Assembly: GCA_028622995.1 (NCBI GenBank)
Contig: JAJQJQ010000016.1
Coordinates: 2,542,001 to 2,606,000 of the forward strand
Reading direction: 5' to 3'
DNA from: Panagrolaimus kolymaensis
Lineage: Eukaryota > Nematoda > Chromadorea > Rhabditida > Panagrolaimidae
DNA: 64,000 nucleotides
Shown: positions 1 to 11,588 of the stretch, piece by piece
How the letters are laid out: every line of letters starts with the position of its first letter
Numbering within the stretch: the first letter of the stretch is position 1
The notes under the pieces: generated by a model
What the model was told of the DNA's origin: nothing
What the model saw: the letters and a program-made list of their open reading frames with translations, nothing else
Databases searched by the model: none
Made by a program: the position numbers and the translations under genes

Positions 1-2131
1 GAAAAGACAAATTTTAAAGAGAAAGCCAACTGCAACAAATTTTTTTGCTTTTCTGGAAGTAAAACTTTGTTATGAAGTTTGACTATTTTTTTGAGCTTTA
101 ATCGCGCCTTCAGAAAGTAAAAAAAAACAGCAGGAGCTACTTTTTATGCTTGATGGAATTCTCCTGAGACATTCAATGACCGGGAGGAAAACGAGAAATG
201 TTTTTTTTAAAGCAAAAAAATATAAACTTTGAGTCATAAAGAAGCTATTGATCGAGAGATGGAAAGAAAATAAGAGGATTGAGGCTTTACTCACACATCC
301 TAACGATATATTTCTTTCTCTCTTATTGATTTGCGCGTTGAATAAGGCAACAAAAAAAAAGATTGACCGGATTTTTTCGTTTAAAAAATTAAAAAAAGAG
401 ACATGAAAACAAAAACAAATACTATTATTTTGCGCAAAGAATGTCCATCCCATTGAATAAAGGAAGTGTTCGTTTCATGTTTTCTTTTTTTATACTCGAG
501 TTTTTCAAAAAAATAAAGGGCACCAGTGGCAGTTTTAAACAAAACAAAAAATGGAATAAATAGAAAAAACGCTTATTCAAGCTTAAATGACTTACTTGGT
601 TTCATTGATTTAAAATTTTGGTGGGCATCAAAAGCATGGAAATTATTGATGATTTAAGTACTAGCTATAGCAATTTTAAGTTATTTTTTTAACGCAAAAA
701 AATAAGAATAGGGTTTGTTGGTCTCAAAAAAAATTCAAAACAGCTTCCGTAGTTTACAAAGCTTTTAATTTCCTAAACACTCAGATTTCGGTAAACAGAC
801 AAAATGATGACAATTTTATTTTGAAAAAAAAAAGAAGTTTAAAGCTTTGCGATAAAGTAAGGAATCAAAAACCTTAAAAGTTTCATAATTTATTTGTCAC
901 TATTTAAGAAAAAAAAGTCATAGTTTTTTTGAAACAATTTCAAAAATAATTTTTTTTGACTATATTGACATGAAATTGTTTTAGAAAATAAATGTCTAAA
1001 AAGAAGACGAGCTTCAGCTTTTCACTTTTCTAAAATAGAAAAAACTGAATGTCGTGGGAGAATAAATGAAATGAATGAGAAGCAAGCTTGCAAGACCAAG
1101 AAAAAGAAGAATGGAGCATTTAAAGAGATAAGATTTTTTTTTGCCGAAAGAAAAAGCAAGCATTTGAAATATTTTTACGAAGAAAAGCAGCAGCATCGAA
1201 AATATCCGACAAAAAGTAAGCTTGTTTTGAAAAGCAACTAAAAAAGATTTTCTTGGTTCATCAAATTGTTTAAAGGCATTTAAACACTCAAAGAAAAAGA
1301 AATTTGTTTTAAAAATAAAAGGTGCAATAATGGTGAGTGAAAATCCAAGGCTTTGTTGTTTCAAATTTGATTGAAGGAGGTTGTCACCTCGTCAACAGTT
1401 AATTGCTTCTTCTTTTTTTTTTCTTGCACAACATTTAAAACTAAAAAAACCCAATTGATTGAAATCGATTTTGAAAAAGCCAAAAAATATATATACATTT
1501 ATCTATATGGATAACACAGATTTATTGTTTTTTTTTTAAATTTATTTGTTAGTACAAATAATAATAATAAAATTACATACATAAACAAATGAATATTTAA
1601 TAGTAAAAGAAAAGGAAAAACACGAAATAAATGGATATTGTGTACTCGTAATTTGATTGGACCTTTAAAATAATAATAAAAAAGGTGAGCGAATAAAAAT
1701 AATGGAACAACGGAATAAAAAAATTTAAAAAATAATGAGTTTTTTTTCATTAGACGATATTAAGTTTTATAAGGTTTGAAACTCCTCATTAGAAATAAAT
1801 TATATCGATTTTCTTTTTAGAAAAAAAATTGCCTTAATTATCAACTTTTTTTTATCGATTGCTTATGGAAAACCATATTGATCATTTCGAAAAAAACTCC
1901 CATTATTTTTTACTGACCGGACATACAACCATAAATGAATGTTTTTTTTTGAATCCACTTAAATATGTGGTTTTAAAAGAATTTTTTTGACACGATTTCA
2001 AATACATAATAAAAATAACCCGTAAGTAGAATAAATATGATGGGAAGGAAATGCAAAGAAACAAAAAAAATAATGAGAATAAAATTAATAAATGGCAAAA
2101 AAAAGAAAAAGAAAAATGGAATATAATTAAT
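1..2131. other. Intergenic, no gene recognised
   Basis: AT-rich sequence with homopolymer runs. The open frames present are low-complexity, phenylalanine- and lysine-rich translations of A/T tracts with no recognisable domain. The right end should hold the 3' UTR of the homeobox gene that ends at 2132. I see no RNA gene or mobile element. Confidence 0.6.
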
Positions 2132-5100
2132 TTACCATTCATTTGCTAAATCAGCTAGAACATTCACCGCTAAACATTCATCAGGTGAAAGAGTGCTCAT
2201 GAGTTCTTCAGTTGATTTTGAAGATGAATGGGAATATGCTGATTCGGAAGCTGGAGGTGGTGAAGATTCAATAGGGCTATTAAGGGCTCGAGCAAGATAT
2301 GCTCTTTGTTGAGCAAATTGTTGCTCTCTTTGTTGTTGTTGCTGTTGATGGAGAATTTGAACGAGAACAGATAAAATAGCTGGATGAGTCCATGATACAC
2401 CTTTATTTAATAATTCCATTGCTTGCAATAATCGAGGATTTACATCAGCCATAACTGAATGGGGTAATGGTGGTGGCGGTTGATTTACAACTTCATTTAC
2501 AATGGAAGAAAGCAAAGAATTATTCACCATATCAGAATTGGATCTTGCAATCATTTCTGACATTGCGGGAGACATTTGTTCCTCTAAAAAATAATTTTAA
2601 AAAAAATGAAAACGTGGAAGTTTTTGTTCAAGGAAAAAAGTTTGCGCGAGAAAAAGAAATGGATTTTTTTCGTTTGTAAAAAATAAAGAATTCGCAATGT
2701 TTGCTCAAACTTAAGAAGAAGCGTCCTTCGATAACCACGACGACGACAAACGCGCATTTCATTCATATAGGTTGATGGCTGGCCTTCAACCCCGCCAAAA
2801 AAAAACGACCCTGGAAAATTTAAGAGAATAAAAAAATGTTGGGGAAAAAGATGATGTCGAAATCATCATCATGTCTGTCGTCTCCCAGCTGTTTTACGAC
2901 AACGCATTATAACTCAGTGATAAAGTAGAAAAAAAGAAAAGAAACAAAGGCAAAAAAGAAGAATTAGAAACAATTATTTCAAGATCGGTAATGCATGCTT
3001 ACGTCATCAAAAAAAAGAAAATAAAAGAGAAAAAGCGACAAAGAAGACGGTGACAGATGGCACCGAATGTTATATAATAATAATAAAAACTTGTTGATTC
3101 ACGTGACACAAATGATGCAAGCGAGACAAAAATGACAATCGCGACAGGTGTGTGCGCCTATTTTTTTTTAATCGATGAAAGCAATTGTTTTTTTATTTTA
3201 ATAAAAAACTGTGAAAAAGCTAATGAAACAATTAAAGGATTTGAAATTCTCATTTTAAGTCATCGTTTCAAAAGGTATATATTTTTAAAAGTAAGAAAAC
3301 TATGGGAAAATGTAAAATTTTTATTAAAAAGTCAATAATGAAGAAGCTTTAAATTAAACAGCTAAAAATAGACAACGTTTTAAGTAGAAAAGCAAAAAAA
3401 CGTAATAAAATTCATTTAAAAAAAGTAATTTAGAAAATAAAAATAGTAAAATGCCATTGATCATAACCGAAAAACATGCGATTACATGAAAAGTAAAATA
3501 ATATAAAAATAATATTTTTAAATTCTATTTAAAACCAAAAGACAATCTACTACTACACCTATGAGAAAAAAATATGTCAAAATAACTCATTTTTTCTTAC
3601 ATTCTAAAAAGCTTCTTATCATCAAAAAAATAAAAATCTATCAAAAAATCATCAATTAATCGTTAGCTCACCAAGAAAGAAAATTTAAAAAAAAATAAAT
3701 TTAATACCTAAGGGCAATAAAAAACTTAGTTAAAAAAATATACTTTTTTTATTCGGCTAGAGTGCAGAGTCAGCCGTTGAACACAAGATTACTTTTTTCA
3801 CCGTCTGTGTGTACTTGAATTTTTTTTCTCTTTGCCTTCTTTTTAAGCTTGCGAAATCATATTAAAAAAACTAGTCCGCGTTGTTGGTTAGCGGCGTCTC
3901 TCCCTCGTCTGCTTGTGGAATGCTTCCCAAGGTCTTTTTTTTTCTTTCTTTGGTGAATAGAATTTATGATGGACGACGGGCAATGTGCCAGACATAAAAT
4001 AAATATTTAAAAAAAATCAAATTGCCTATTGTCTGAGTCTTTGTTAAAAAAAGATTTTTATGATAAAAAATAGGAATCAAAAAAATCATCAACTAACAAT
4101 ATGGAAAATCAAAAAAGTAAGTCACTTGACCGGCCATAAAATAAGGAGAAGAAAACAACATTCAAAAAAATAATTTCTACGAAAAAACATTATAAAAAAA
4201 AAAGCTGTTCATTTTTTACGATAAAAACGCAATTTTTTTTTTCTTTTCAATCGATTACAAGGACAACCAAAAACAAATGAACGCAAAGTGTGAAACAGCT
4301 TTTTAGCGGACGCGCCAAAAAACTGAATTAATTTATAGATTGGCAGCAGATGAGAAGGAAAATAAAGCAAGCAACAGAGAAGAAACCTTTGCCCATTAAA
4401 AAAAAGAAAGCTTACCAAATAAAAAAATGTGAATTTTTTTTATGGGTAATCGGTATCGTCGGAAATGAATGAGGTCGTTTCTAAGAGACGCATAAAAAAA
4501 GGAAGAAAGAAAAATTTTTATAGCTTGAAATGCCATGCATTTTTTTAAAACCCAATTTAAAAATGGTAAAGGTTTCGAGTGTGTATGCGGAAGGTAGAAT
4601 TCAGAAGATGTGGTAAAACTATTTTTGATCTCACTTATCTCTAAATAAAAAATCAAAAACATACCTTTAAAATCATCTTCTTCTCGACTAATTTTATTTA
4701 GAATTTCATCCATCGTTAATTCCATATTTATTTCACGTGAAATTTCCTTATTTTTTCGTTTTCTCGATCGCTGCTTCTTTGAAGATGTTATTTTTTCAAA
4801 ACTTTTTTTATTTTCTTGATCAACATGAATGAGATCAGCGACTGCACTACAAATTGCCGAAACATTTTCATTTTCAGGAATGGACGAAGCCGGTGAAGAT
4901 GATCGTTCACTCCATGTTACACTCAAGTCAAAAACTTCCTCCTTTAATTCTGAGGGTCTGTTGTTTATTAATTTTATTTTAGGTAAATCTTTTTCATCTT
5001 TTATTATCATCACTTTACGATTTTTGTGCGTTCGCCGACGTTGATTTGCAAAAAGACGGGTGATCTAAAAAAAGATCTGTTAAAACTTAAATTTTTAGCC

Positions 5101-5645
5101 AGGTTGGAGCTTATTAATTATGATTTATAAAATATAAAAAATAAGCGAAAAAGATTTTTAATTGAAATTACAAAGTAAACTTTTTTAAAAACAAAATGCG
5201 GCCTTCGCATGAAAAACTTTAATATCTAAATTTTTCATTCGAAAGATGTATTACTACTGTGCCTGTGCCAACTTTTTTTAAACTGATTAAAAGATTCTTT
5301 AATTTTAATCCACTTTTATAAATCATTTTTTGCTCTTGATTTTGCCATTCGTTAAAGGCAGATATTAAAAGTAAGGCTTACTTGAACATATGAAGCTGAG
5401 AGCAAATCCGCTAATTTTTCTTTTTGCTCCCTCGTTGGATACATATTTTGAGAATTTTCAGCTAACCATTCTTGAAATTTTTGTTTTTGCCAATTAAGAA
5501 TTGGTTCAACTTTTGGCCGAAGGAATTTTTCTTCGCCATTTTCCGCCGTTATCATATCCTCATTTGATGAGGTGTTTTCTTTTTCATGCTCGGGTAAATT
5601 TAGCCATTGTGGTGGAATGACCAGCATTTGCGTGGCTGCAGCCAT
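2132..5645 (-). CDS. TALE-like homeobox transcription factor
   Basis: Predicted DNA-binding transcription factor of 371 aa. Exons (minus strand): 5645-5382, 5064-4665, 2583-2132; phases agree at both junctions and intron 2 is about 2.1 kb. The start ATG lies 14 bases after a TTTACAG acceptor at 5660, probably an SL site. The homeodomain spans about residues 45-107 and is interrupted by intron 1. Tryptophan 60 to the YP pair at 69-70 has the spacing of TALE-class proteins, that is three extra residues between helices 1 and 2. The recognition helix reads ITRLFANQRRR: the invariant Asn and Arg are present and the residue before Asn is Ala, as in Iroquois/Mohawk proteins, but the near-invariant Trp of the WF motif is Leu. 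Downstream come a lysine/arginine-rich stretch, a glutamine run (QQQQQQ) and a proline/serine-rich tail. I cannot assign an orthologue. A divergent SIX-like or nematode-specific homeobox is the main alternative. Confidence 0.78.
2584..4664. other. Long intron 2 of the homeobox gene
   Basis: This 2.08-kb intron is far longer than the roughly 50-bp norm of this window. It is AT-rich and contains no open frame with recognisable protein character. In a homeobox gene such an intron is a plausible place for enhancers, but that is inference; I see no specific motif. Confidence 0.6.
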
Positions 5646-7076
5646 TTTTGCAGCAGCGACTGTAAATAAATAAATAAAATAATATAATTTTGAAATAATC
5701 GCCACGCAAGCAAATAAAAATGATGCAGACAATGACAACCAAAAAAAGGGAGGAATCAAATGCGCGGGAAAACGATTAGTTCGGAAGCCAGAAGAAAGAA
5801 AAATAAAAAGAAAAGAAAGAATACAGCAGCCAGCAGCCAGGAGCCGTCCGTTTCGGTTGAACATGGACTGCTGACGCTATATCGCTTGCTTGTTGTCATG
5901 CCGCCTCGAGTTTCTTTTATTGACAACACAAAACAATCGCGTGTAAACTTTTTTTTGTTACTTTCCTTACGTTTTTTGAAGTTTATTGTGTCAAGCTCGT
6001 GTTTGAGAAAAAAATGCAAAACGGCTGATCGGCTGATCAATGAGTGTCTGATGCTTGTTGAAGAGAAAAAAAAGGACGAGATTGTCATATCAACGAATGT
6101 TTGGAAAAATTACGAATGAACATAAACCATGGATAGTAAAAAGTTATTGTTTACGAAAGAAAAGCAAATGGTGAAAACAAAATAAAAAGAAGTCTCAAAC
6201 ACGAGCAAATCGAAAAATGGAATACGCATTAAAATGAAGGAAATGCAGCGCCCAAATACTGAAGAAGAAGAAAAATGAGGAAGGCTTGAGAGCCACGTGT
6301 ACGTATGTATATGTGTCTGCAGCCCAAACAGCCAGCAGCTACCAACAACCAGCTGGAAAATACATAAACACGCGCTAGACATTCATTTTTTAACAACAAC
6401 AAAAAGGGGCGAACGCCATTATGGGCGACTCCCTGCTTCTTTGTTACTTATTTTTGCGCAGGCAAATAAGAAGAAAAAATGGCTGATGTCAGGCAAAAAA
6501 AAGTAGTAAGAGAAAAAAATCTATAAAATGCCACCACTTTTTTCCTCGTAACCACAACCATTAATAACATGTGCATGTGGTGTAAAAAAAGGGTTTTCGA
6601 TGATCCATTCATTCTTTTCTCAAGGCATTTGTCTTAGCTCTCAATTGAGAAAATATTACTGGCTAAACTTTCCTCTCACTTTCTTTTTGACCTTTAAAAT
6701 ATTTCCGATAAAAGTTTAACAAAAAACTATTTTATTGCTTTGCCAATAGTAAAAGCTCAGTCGAATTCTTTTTCCTCTTGAATGAATGCATGTGCGCAAA
6801 ATTCTCTCAGCCATTTGGGTGGCAACGGCCTTCTTCTTCATCCTACTACCACGACGCTCTTTATCATTAAATCCTTTTTATTTTATTGAAATGGCCTTAA
6901 CATAAAATTAAATTAACAAAATATGATTATGTCATTCATTTCAATGCAAATTATCTGTTCATCAATAAAATTTATGCACATATGTATAAAATATGCAAAT
7001 TACTAGTAAAAAAATTTACAAAAATTATGTGGTAAAAAGAAATTTTTAAAACATACTACTTTTTACAATAAAAAAA
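5646..7076. other. Divergent intergenic region
   Basis: Lies between the minus-strand homeobox gene and the plus-strand small gene at 7077, so it should hold both promoters. Overlapping open frames on both strands around 5756-6506 mirror one another and have no domain character. I treat them as chance. Confidence 0.5.
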
Positions 7077-7478
7077 ATGACATCCAAGATCTATGTGGTA
7101 TTTCTAATTTTGATATTTTTTCATTCAACTTTATCTTATGATTGTTATCCTTCAAACAGAAGAGATTTTAAATTTGTAAGTTATTACTGAGTTTCATATT
7201 TTAATTTTAAGCATTAACAAGAAAATTTTTTGTTTGCTTTGTTAAAAATATGCACCGTTTTTTAAAACTAAGTTTTGTAATAATAATCTTTATCTAACCT
7301 TTTAATTTTTCAGCACAATCAAACTTTTGATTTCGCTTGTTCATCACCTTTATTGCTTATTACTACATATAGCTGCGTTATAACAGCACTTCTCGAAGCT
7401 GTTATTATTGGATTCGTGTGCTGCTTTCAATGTAAACTCATCTTTGATCAACGAATACCCGAAAATTGGATTGGATGA
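7077..7478 (+). CDS. Small secreted or membrane protein
   Basis: Two-exon gene of 87 aa: exon 1 7077-7175, exon 2 7314-7478, with a GTAAGT donor, a TTTTTCAG acceptor and phase 0. The N-terminus is a clear signal peptide (MTSKIYVVFLILIFFHSTLS). A short luminal stretch follows with Cys-23 and an NQT glycosylation site, then a long hydrophobic segment rich in Leu, Ile, Thr and Val, ending in a CC pair and a short polar tail (IFDQRIPENWIG). It is therefore secreted or a small type I membrane protein. An AATAAA-type signal lies near 7534. It converges on the sart-3 homologue, whose stop is at 7595. I recognise no family. Signal peptide, splice consensus and codon-like composition argue that it is a real gene. 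Confidence 0.65.
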
Positions 7479-7594
7479 AATTTGGTGTTGAATAATCTCA
7501 TACACATTAATTAAAACTTTATAAACACATCAAATAAATATTTTAAAAAAACAAAACAATAAAAGAGATCTTATTAAAAAAACTTTTCACCGTT

Positions 7595-9603
7595 TCATTT
7601 TTTTACCGGTTTTGAAATAGCAACGGAACGTGGAACAAAACTTTCAATACGCATCTTACGACCATCTGGTGGAGTTGACATTGGTTTGGATCTTGAACCT
7701 AAAGCAGCTTTTTGATTGGAACTTCTTTGTTGTTGTGGAGGCTTGGTATCAGTTTTGGACGGAGGATTGCTAATATACGCACTAAGAGCACGACCACCAA
7801 TTTCAATTTGTGCTTGTAAAGCTTTAGCAGCATCAGCTTCCGTTTCGAAATCTACATAGCCACAACATTTTGAAACACCATCTTTCTTTGTGGCAATTCG
7901 AGCATCCTTTACTTTACCATATACTGAGAAAGCTTCCTAAAATAAAATAATTTTAAAAAACTTTTACAAAAAGAAAAGTCTGTACCTTTAATTCTTGGTT
8001 ATCACATTTAAATGGAAGATTTTTCACGAAGAGCTTGTTTCTTTCAATATTAGTTGAGTACCGGAATTTTGCACGTTCTCCCTTTTCATGAGGATTGTAA
8101 GCGCTAACAAAGACAGGTCGACCTTTCAATGGTGTGCGGTCCAAAAGGAGTGCAGTTTGAGCAGATTCAACAGTAGGAAAGTCAACATAGCCATAGCCTT
8201 TTGAAACGTTTGTACCAGGACGAGGAATTAAGCGGACACCAGAGTTACCAGGAAAGAATGAACTAATTTCAGCATCAGATACGCCATAATCCAAATTTGA
8301 AACAAATATAGTCTTTTCAGGATCAACATTGACGTCAGCAGGTGAAGGAATTTCTTTTGGTTTTTCGATTTCAGAATTGTTAAGCACCAGCGCTTTGGAG
8401 ACATTCACAAGAGTTGGAGATGATTCACCTGATCGAGGAGATAATCGGACAGGTATATGAGGAATAACAAAGCCATCTTTATCTTTAATAATTTCAGGTT
8501 CAGGTGTTTTTGAATGCTTGGATGAAGGTTCAGAACCATTATTTGAAAAAGCTGGACGTTTCTTTCCTTTCTTAGGAGAAATATCAAGTTGAGAGATATC
8601 AGGCTGGATCTTCTTTTTAAAGCTTTTATCATTGTGGTGTTTGCCTTTGGGAACAAGTTTCTTCAGTTTATTAGATTCAATAATACGAGCCATTTGATCA
8701 TTAACTTTTTTCAAAGCTCTATTAACTTGTTCAAAATTTCCTTCATCTCGTTCAAATTGAATGAAATAATCAAACAAAAGTTCATAATCGTCGAATACAG
8801 AATTGATTGCGCGATAAAGCAGAGATCTTGCAGCTTCCACATTACCAAATCTTCTTTCCATGTCAACAGCTTCAATCCAATAATTAGCTTTGTTTGCAAC
8901 ACCAGATCCCAAAATTTCTTTCCAAAGTTTTCGACCCTGCAAAATATTTATAAAAAATATCTTTTAAAATTGCTTAAAATAACTTACAAGTTCCACATCT
9001 TTTAGCCTATAAAAGGCAAAATAAGCGTAATTTTTAGTAAAGCTACAACTTTCATCCCAGTATTGACCATACTTTTCTTTTAAGAAATTATAAGCATTAG
9101 CAAAAAATTCACCAACGGGAGAATAATCAACCTCGGATTTTCCAATAGAATCCAATCTTTGATACCGTAATTTTGCATAAACGATTGTTCTATAAAGTGC
9201 AGCAGCTGATTTTGAATCTTCAGTGTATTCAAGAGCAGTTTCAAAAACATCATTCAATTTCACCCATGCTTGTCCAAATCTTTCTAATTGAAACAAATAA
9301 TCTTGCCAAAAATAAGTTTCTTCCATACACATATGGCAGCAGCGAGAAAACACATCAAGAATTTCCTATAAAAAAATAAAATAATCCATCGGAGGAAAGA
9401 ATAAAACTTACTGGCTTTTGGAAATTTTTAAGATAATCCAAGTATTCCCTCCAAATATTGATGTCTTCTGGTAAAAGAGATAATAATTCTTCAAACGAAT
9501 TAACGGTATCAGTAAAATCTTTTGTCTGGATAACATTTTTAATCCAAAGCTGCCAATTACCATCAAGTTCACTAAGTTCCGAAAGTGTCTGCTGAGACGC
9601 CAT
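7595..9603 (-). CDS. sart-3: SART3/Prp24-like U4/U6 snRNP recycling factor
   Basis: Homologue of SART3 (p110), which in other organisms re-anneals U4 and U6 snRNAs after splicing. Exons (minus): 9603-9412, 9365-8988, 8936-7986, 7936-7595; 620 aa, all phase 0. The N-terminal half (to about residue 280) is made of helical HAT-type repeats with the usual aromatic spacing (for example FWQDYLFQLERFG and YWIEAVDMERRFGN). A basic and serine-rich linker follows. RRM1 starts near residue 399 (RNP2 TIFVSNL, RNP1 KGYGYVDF) and RRM2 near 490 (RNP2 KLFVKNL, RNP1 CCGYVDF). The C-terminus KMRIESFVPRSVAISKP fits the Lsm-interacting motif of the family. It is shorter than human SART3 (963 aa), mainly in the HAT region. 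The start ATG is three bases after a TTTTTTTAG acceptor and 145 bp downstream of the prp-18 stop, suggesting an operon. Confidence 0.88.
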
Positions 9604-9748
9604 TTCTAAAAAAATAAAGAATGATAACCACGGTTTTCCCAATAATAAAAAATAAAGTATTGTAAAACGAAACAACGTAAATAGAGACACGATTTAAAAA
9701 GCTTAAAAAGAAGAGTTTTATTTTAAACAAAAAACAAATTGTACAAAA
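9604..9748 (-). promoter_or_regulatory. Intercistronic spacer of a putative prp-18/sart-3 operon
   Basis: A 145-bp spacer separates the prp-18 stop codon from the sart-3 ATG on the minus strand. It holds an AATAAA signal (reverse strand, 9717-9722) about 27 bases after the prp-18 stop, a U-rich stretch, and a TTTTTTTAG trans-splice acceptor ending three bases before the sart-3 ATG. This is the usual layout of a nematode operon with SL2-type trans-splicing. That SL2 is used here is inference. Confidence 0.6.
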
Positions 9749-10928
9749 CTAGAGATCATCTTTTTTAACAAACTCAAAACATCTGCTAGGATCAGCAGGA
9801 TAATAATCTTGACATTTTGACATCACGCGCTTCAAACCATGGATGTATTTCCTGAAATTAATGATAAAGGCTTTTGAAATAAATAATAAATAAATAAACA
9901 AACCTCTGTGTTTCATTATTGAGAATATGAGCAATTTGATTTACATAAGCTTTAGCAGAGCCTGGACGCTGATGAATACCTGAGCGTGTTACACCAACAG
10001 GCCATGGAGCGTTTCCAATCGCAAGATGCATATACGCGTTGTTAGCAATTATGTAGTCATGATCAAGTAAGATAATCCGTGTAATATTGACCAAATGACA
10101 TCGTTGATCGTTGTTAAGATTGCTTTTAGCAAGAGCGCGAAGTAAAGGTTCAACATCTTTCATCGTCTGTTGAAAATGTCCCGTTTTTAGTTTGCCACGA
10201 GGACTGGTTTTTTGATCAAGAGAACGACCATCAAGTTCTTTTTGCCACTTTGAAAGAATAAAGACTAAGAAATTATATATAATTAAGCAATCTTGTTTGA
10301 TGTTATCATTCAATCCAAGCTTTTTTGCTTCTTCTTTTATATTATTCCACAGATCTTCAGTTGGTTCAATGTAAAATTCATTTTTCTTTTCTTTTCGACC
10401 ATAGCTTCCATGAACGATTTCATCCAAAACTTCATCTTGAGCACGATTCAATGCAGCTTGATATTCATTTTTCCATCCCATCGCAAGTTCAGGTTCATCG
10501 ACTTCATGTTTTCTCAATCGCAGGAAAGCATCTCGATCACTTTCAGCAAACAATCTAATAGGAAGATTCCTTTCCCGGAGCTTATGTATAACTTCATCAC
10601 GAGGAATATTCTTCACTTCTTTTAAAACATCATCAGCTTTCACTTTGAGTTTATCATTCTTGTTCTAAAAAATAAATCTAATTAAACATGCTTGTTGAGT
10701 ACAAAGAAATAATACTACCTCATGATCTTTATCACGTAAGCCTTGTTGTTTCTTTTCAAATTTTTCACGTTCTATTTGAGGCAAATCACCCATACGAATA
10801 TATTTACTTCCACCCTGAAATTGAAAAGCTTTATAAGGAATGCTATTAAATAAAAGTAAACTTACAGCTAAATCATCAACCGCTTTCCGCTTTTTATTTA
10901 CAATACTTTCTAATAGTTTAAATGACAT
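9749..10928 (-). CDS. prp-18: Pre-mRNA splicing factor PRP18
   Basis: Homologue of PRPF18, a U5-associated factor needed for the second step of splicing (3' splice-site ligation) in other eukaryotes. Exons (minus): 10928-10866, 10814-10719, 10664-9904, 9851-9749; 340 aa, the length of the human protein (342). It has the N-terminal PRP4-like segment with [19 protein letters not shown], and the conserved C-terminal Prp18 domain including [15 protein letters not shown], the arginine/histidine loop [10 protein letters not shown], and [16 protein letters not shown] followed by DPSRC. The last intron splits the Arg codon of TQR/K. It is upstream of, and on the same strand as, the sart-3 homologue 145 bp away. 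Both act on the spliceosome, so co-transcription would make sense. Confidence 0.95.
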
Positions 10929-11588
10929 TATATTTTGGATTTACAAAATAAAAAAAATAAAAATAAGCAGCAATTGATGAAATTGAATGAACGTTGAAGA
11001 AAAATTTTTTCAAGAGTTGCGAAACAAATACACAATGGAGAATGCATGCTGCATGTAATATAACACATATTTAGGATGCGAAGAAAAGTTTCGGGTTTTT
11101 TTACGAGAAACTCAAAAATAAATTTCAGTAAGCTTATCTAAAATTTTATTGAAAAAACAACTTTACTTAAAAATATTAATGGGTTAGGGAGAAATTAATT
11201 AAAAGTTGATGTGCTTAAACTGTTTTGGTTCTTGCGTGTACCCAACGAAAAAATTTAACGCTTACCATATGACATTTTGTTTTTTAATAGCAACAATTGT
11301 GTTTTACATGAGATGACTATATATATTCTGCAACTTTTAGCCACTTTAAATTACATACACTGTTTTTCTTTTTAACTGTACAAATAGTGGCTAACATCCA
11401 ACATAAAAATTTTATCATTATTTATTTTTTTATTTCATTTTCAACAATAAAAATATACACTCATAAAGTTTACAATAAAAAGAACGTAGGAATCTTTAAA
11501 CTTTGCAAAAAAAATTGCATGAACGAAAAAAAACCGGTAAGAATCATGGCAGTGAAGGACGATAACCAGATGAGAAGTGATAAAGAAG
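10929..11588. other. Intergenic between prp-18 and gld-2 homologue
   Basis: About 660 bp of AT-rich sequence holding the prp-18 promoter on the left and the 3' UTR of the gld-2-like gene on the right. No other gene is seen; the small open frames at 11387-11740 lack domain character and overlap the gld-2-like 3' end. Confidence 0.5.

Noticed and set aside
5756..6119. Overlapping frames of 110 and 119 codons on opposite strands
   Set aside because: Both lie upstream of the homeobox gene, overlap almost fully and lack domain character. One is probably open by chance because the other is.
9749..10928. First thought to be CACTIN
   Set aside because: The [12 protein letters not shown] and [12 protein letters not shown] blocks are diagnostic of Prp18, and the CACTIN C-terminal domain is absent.
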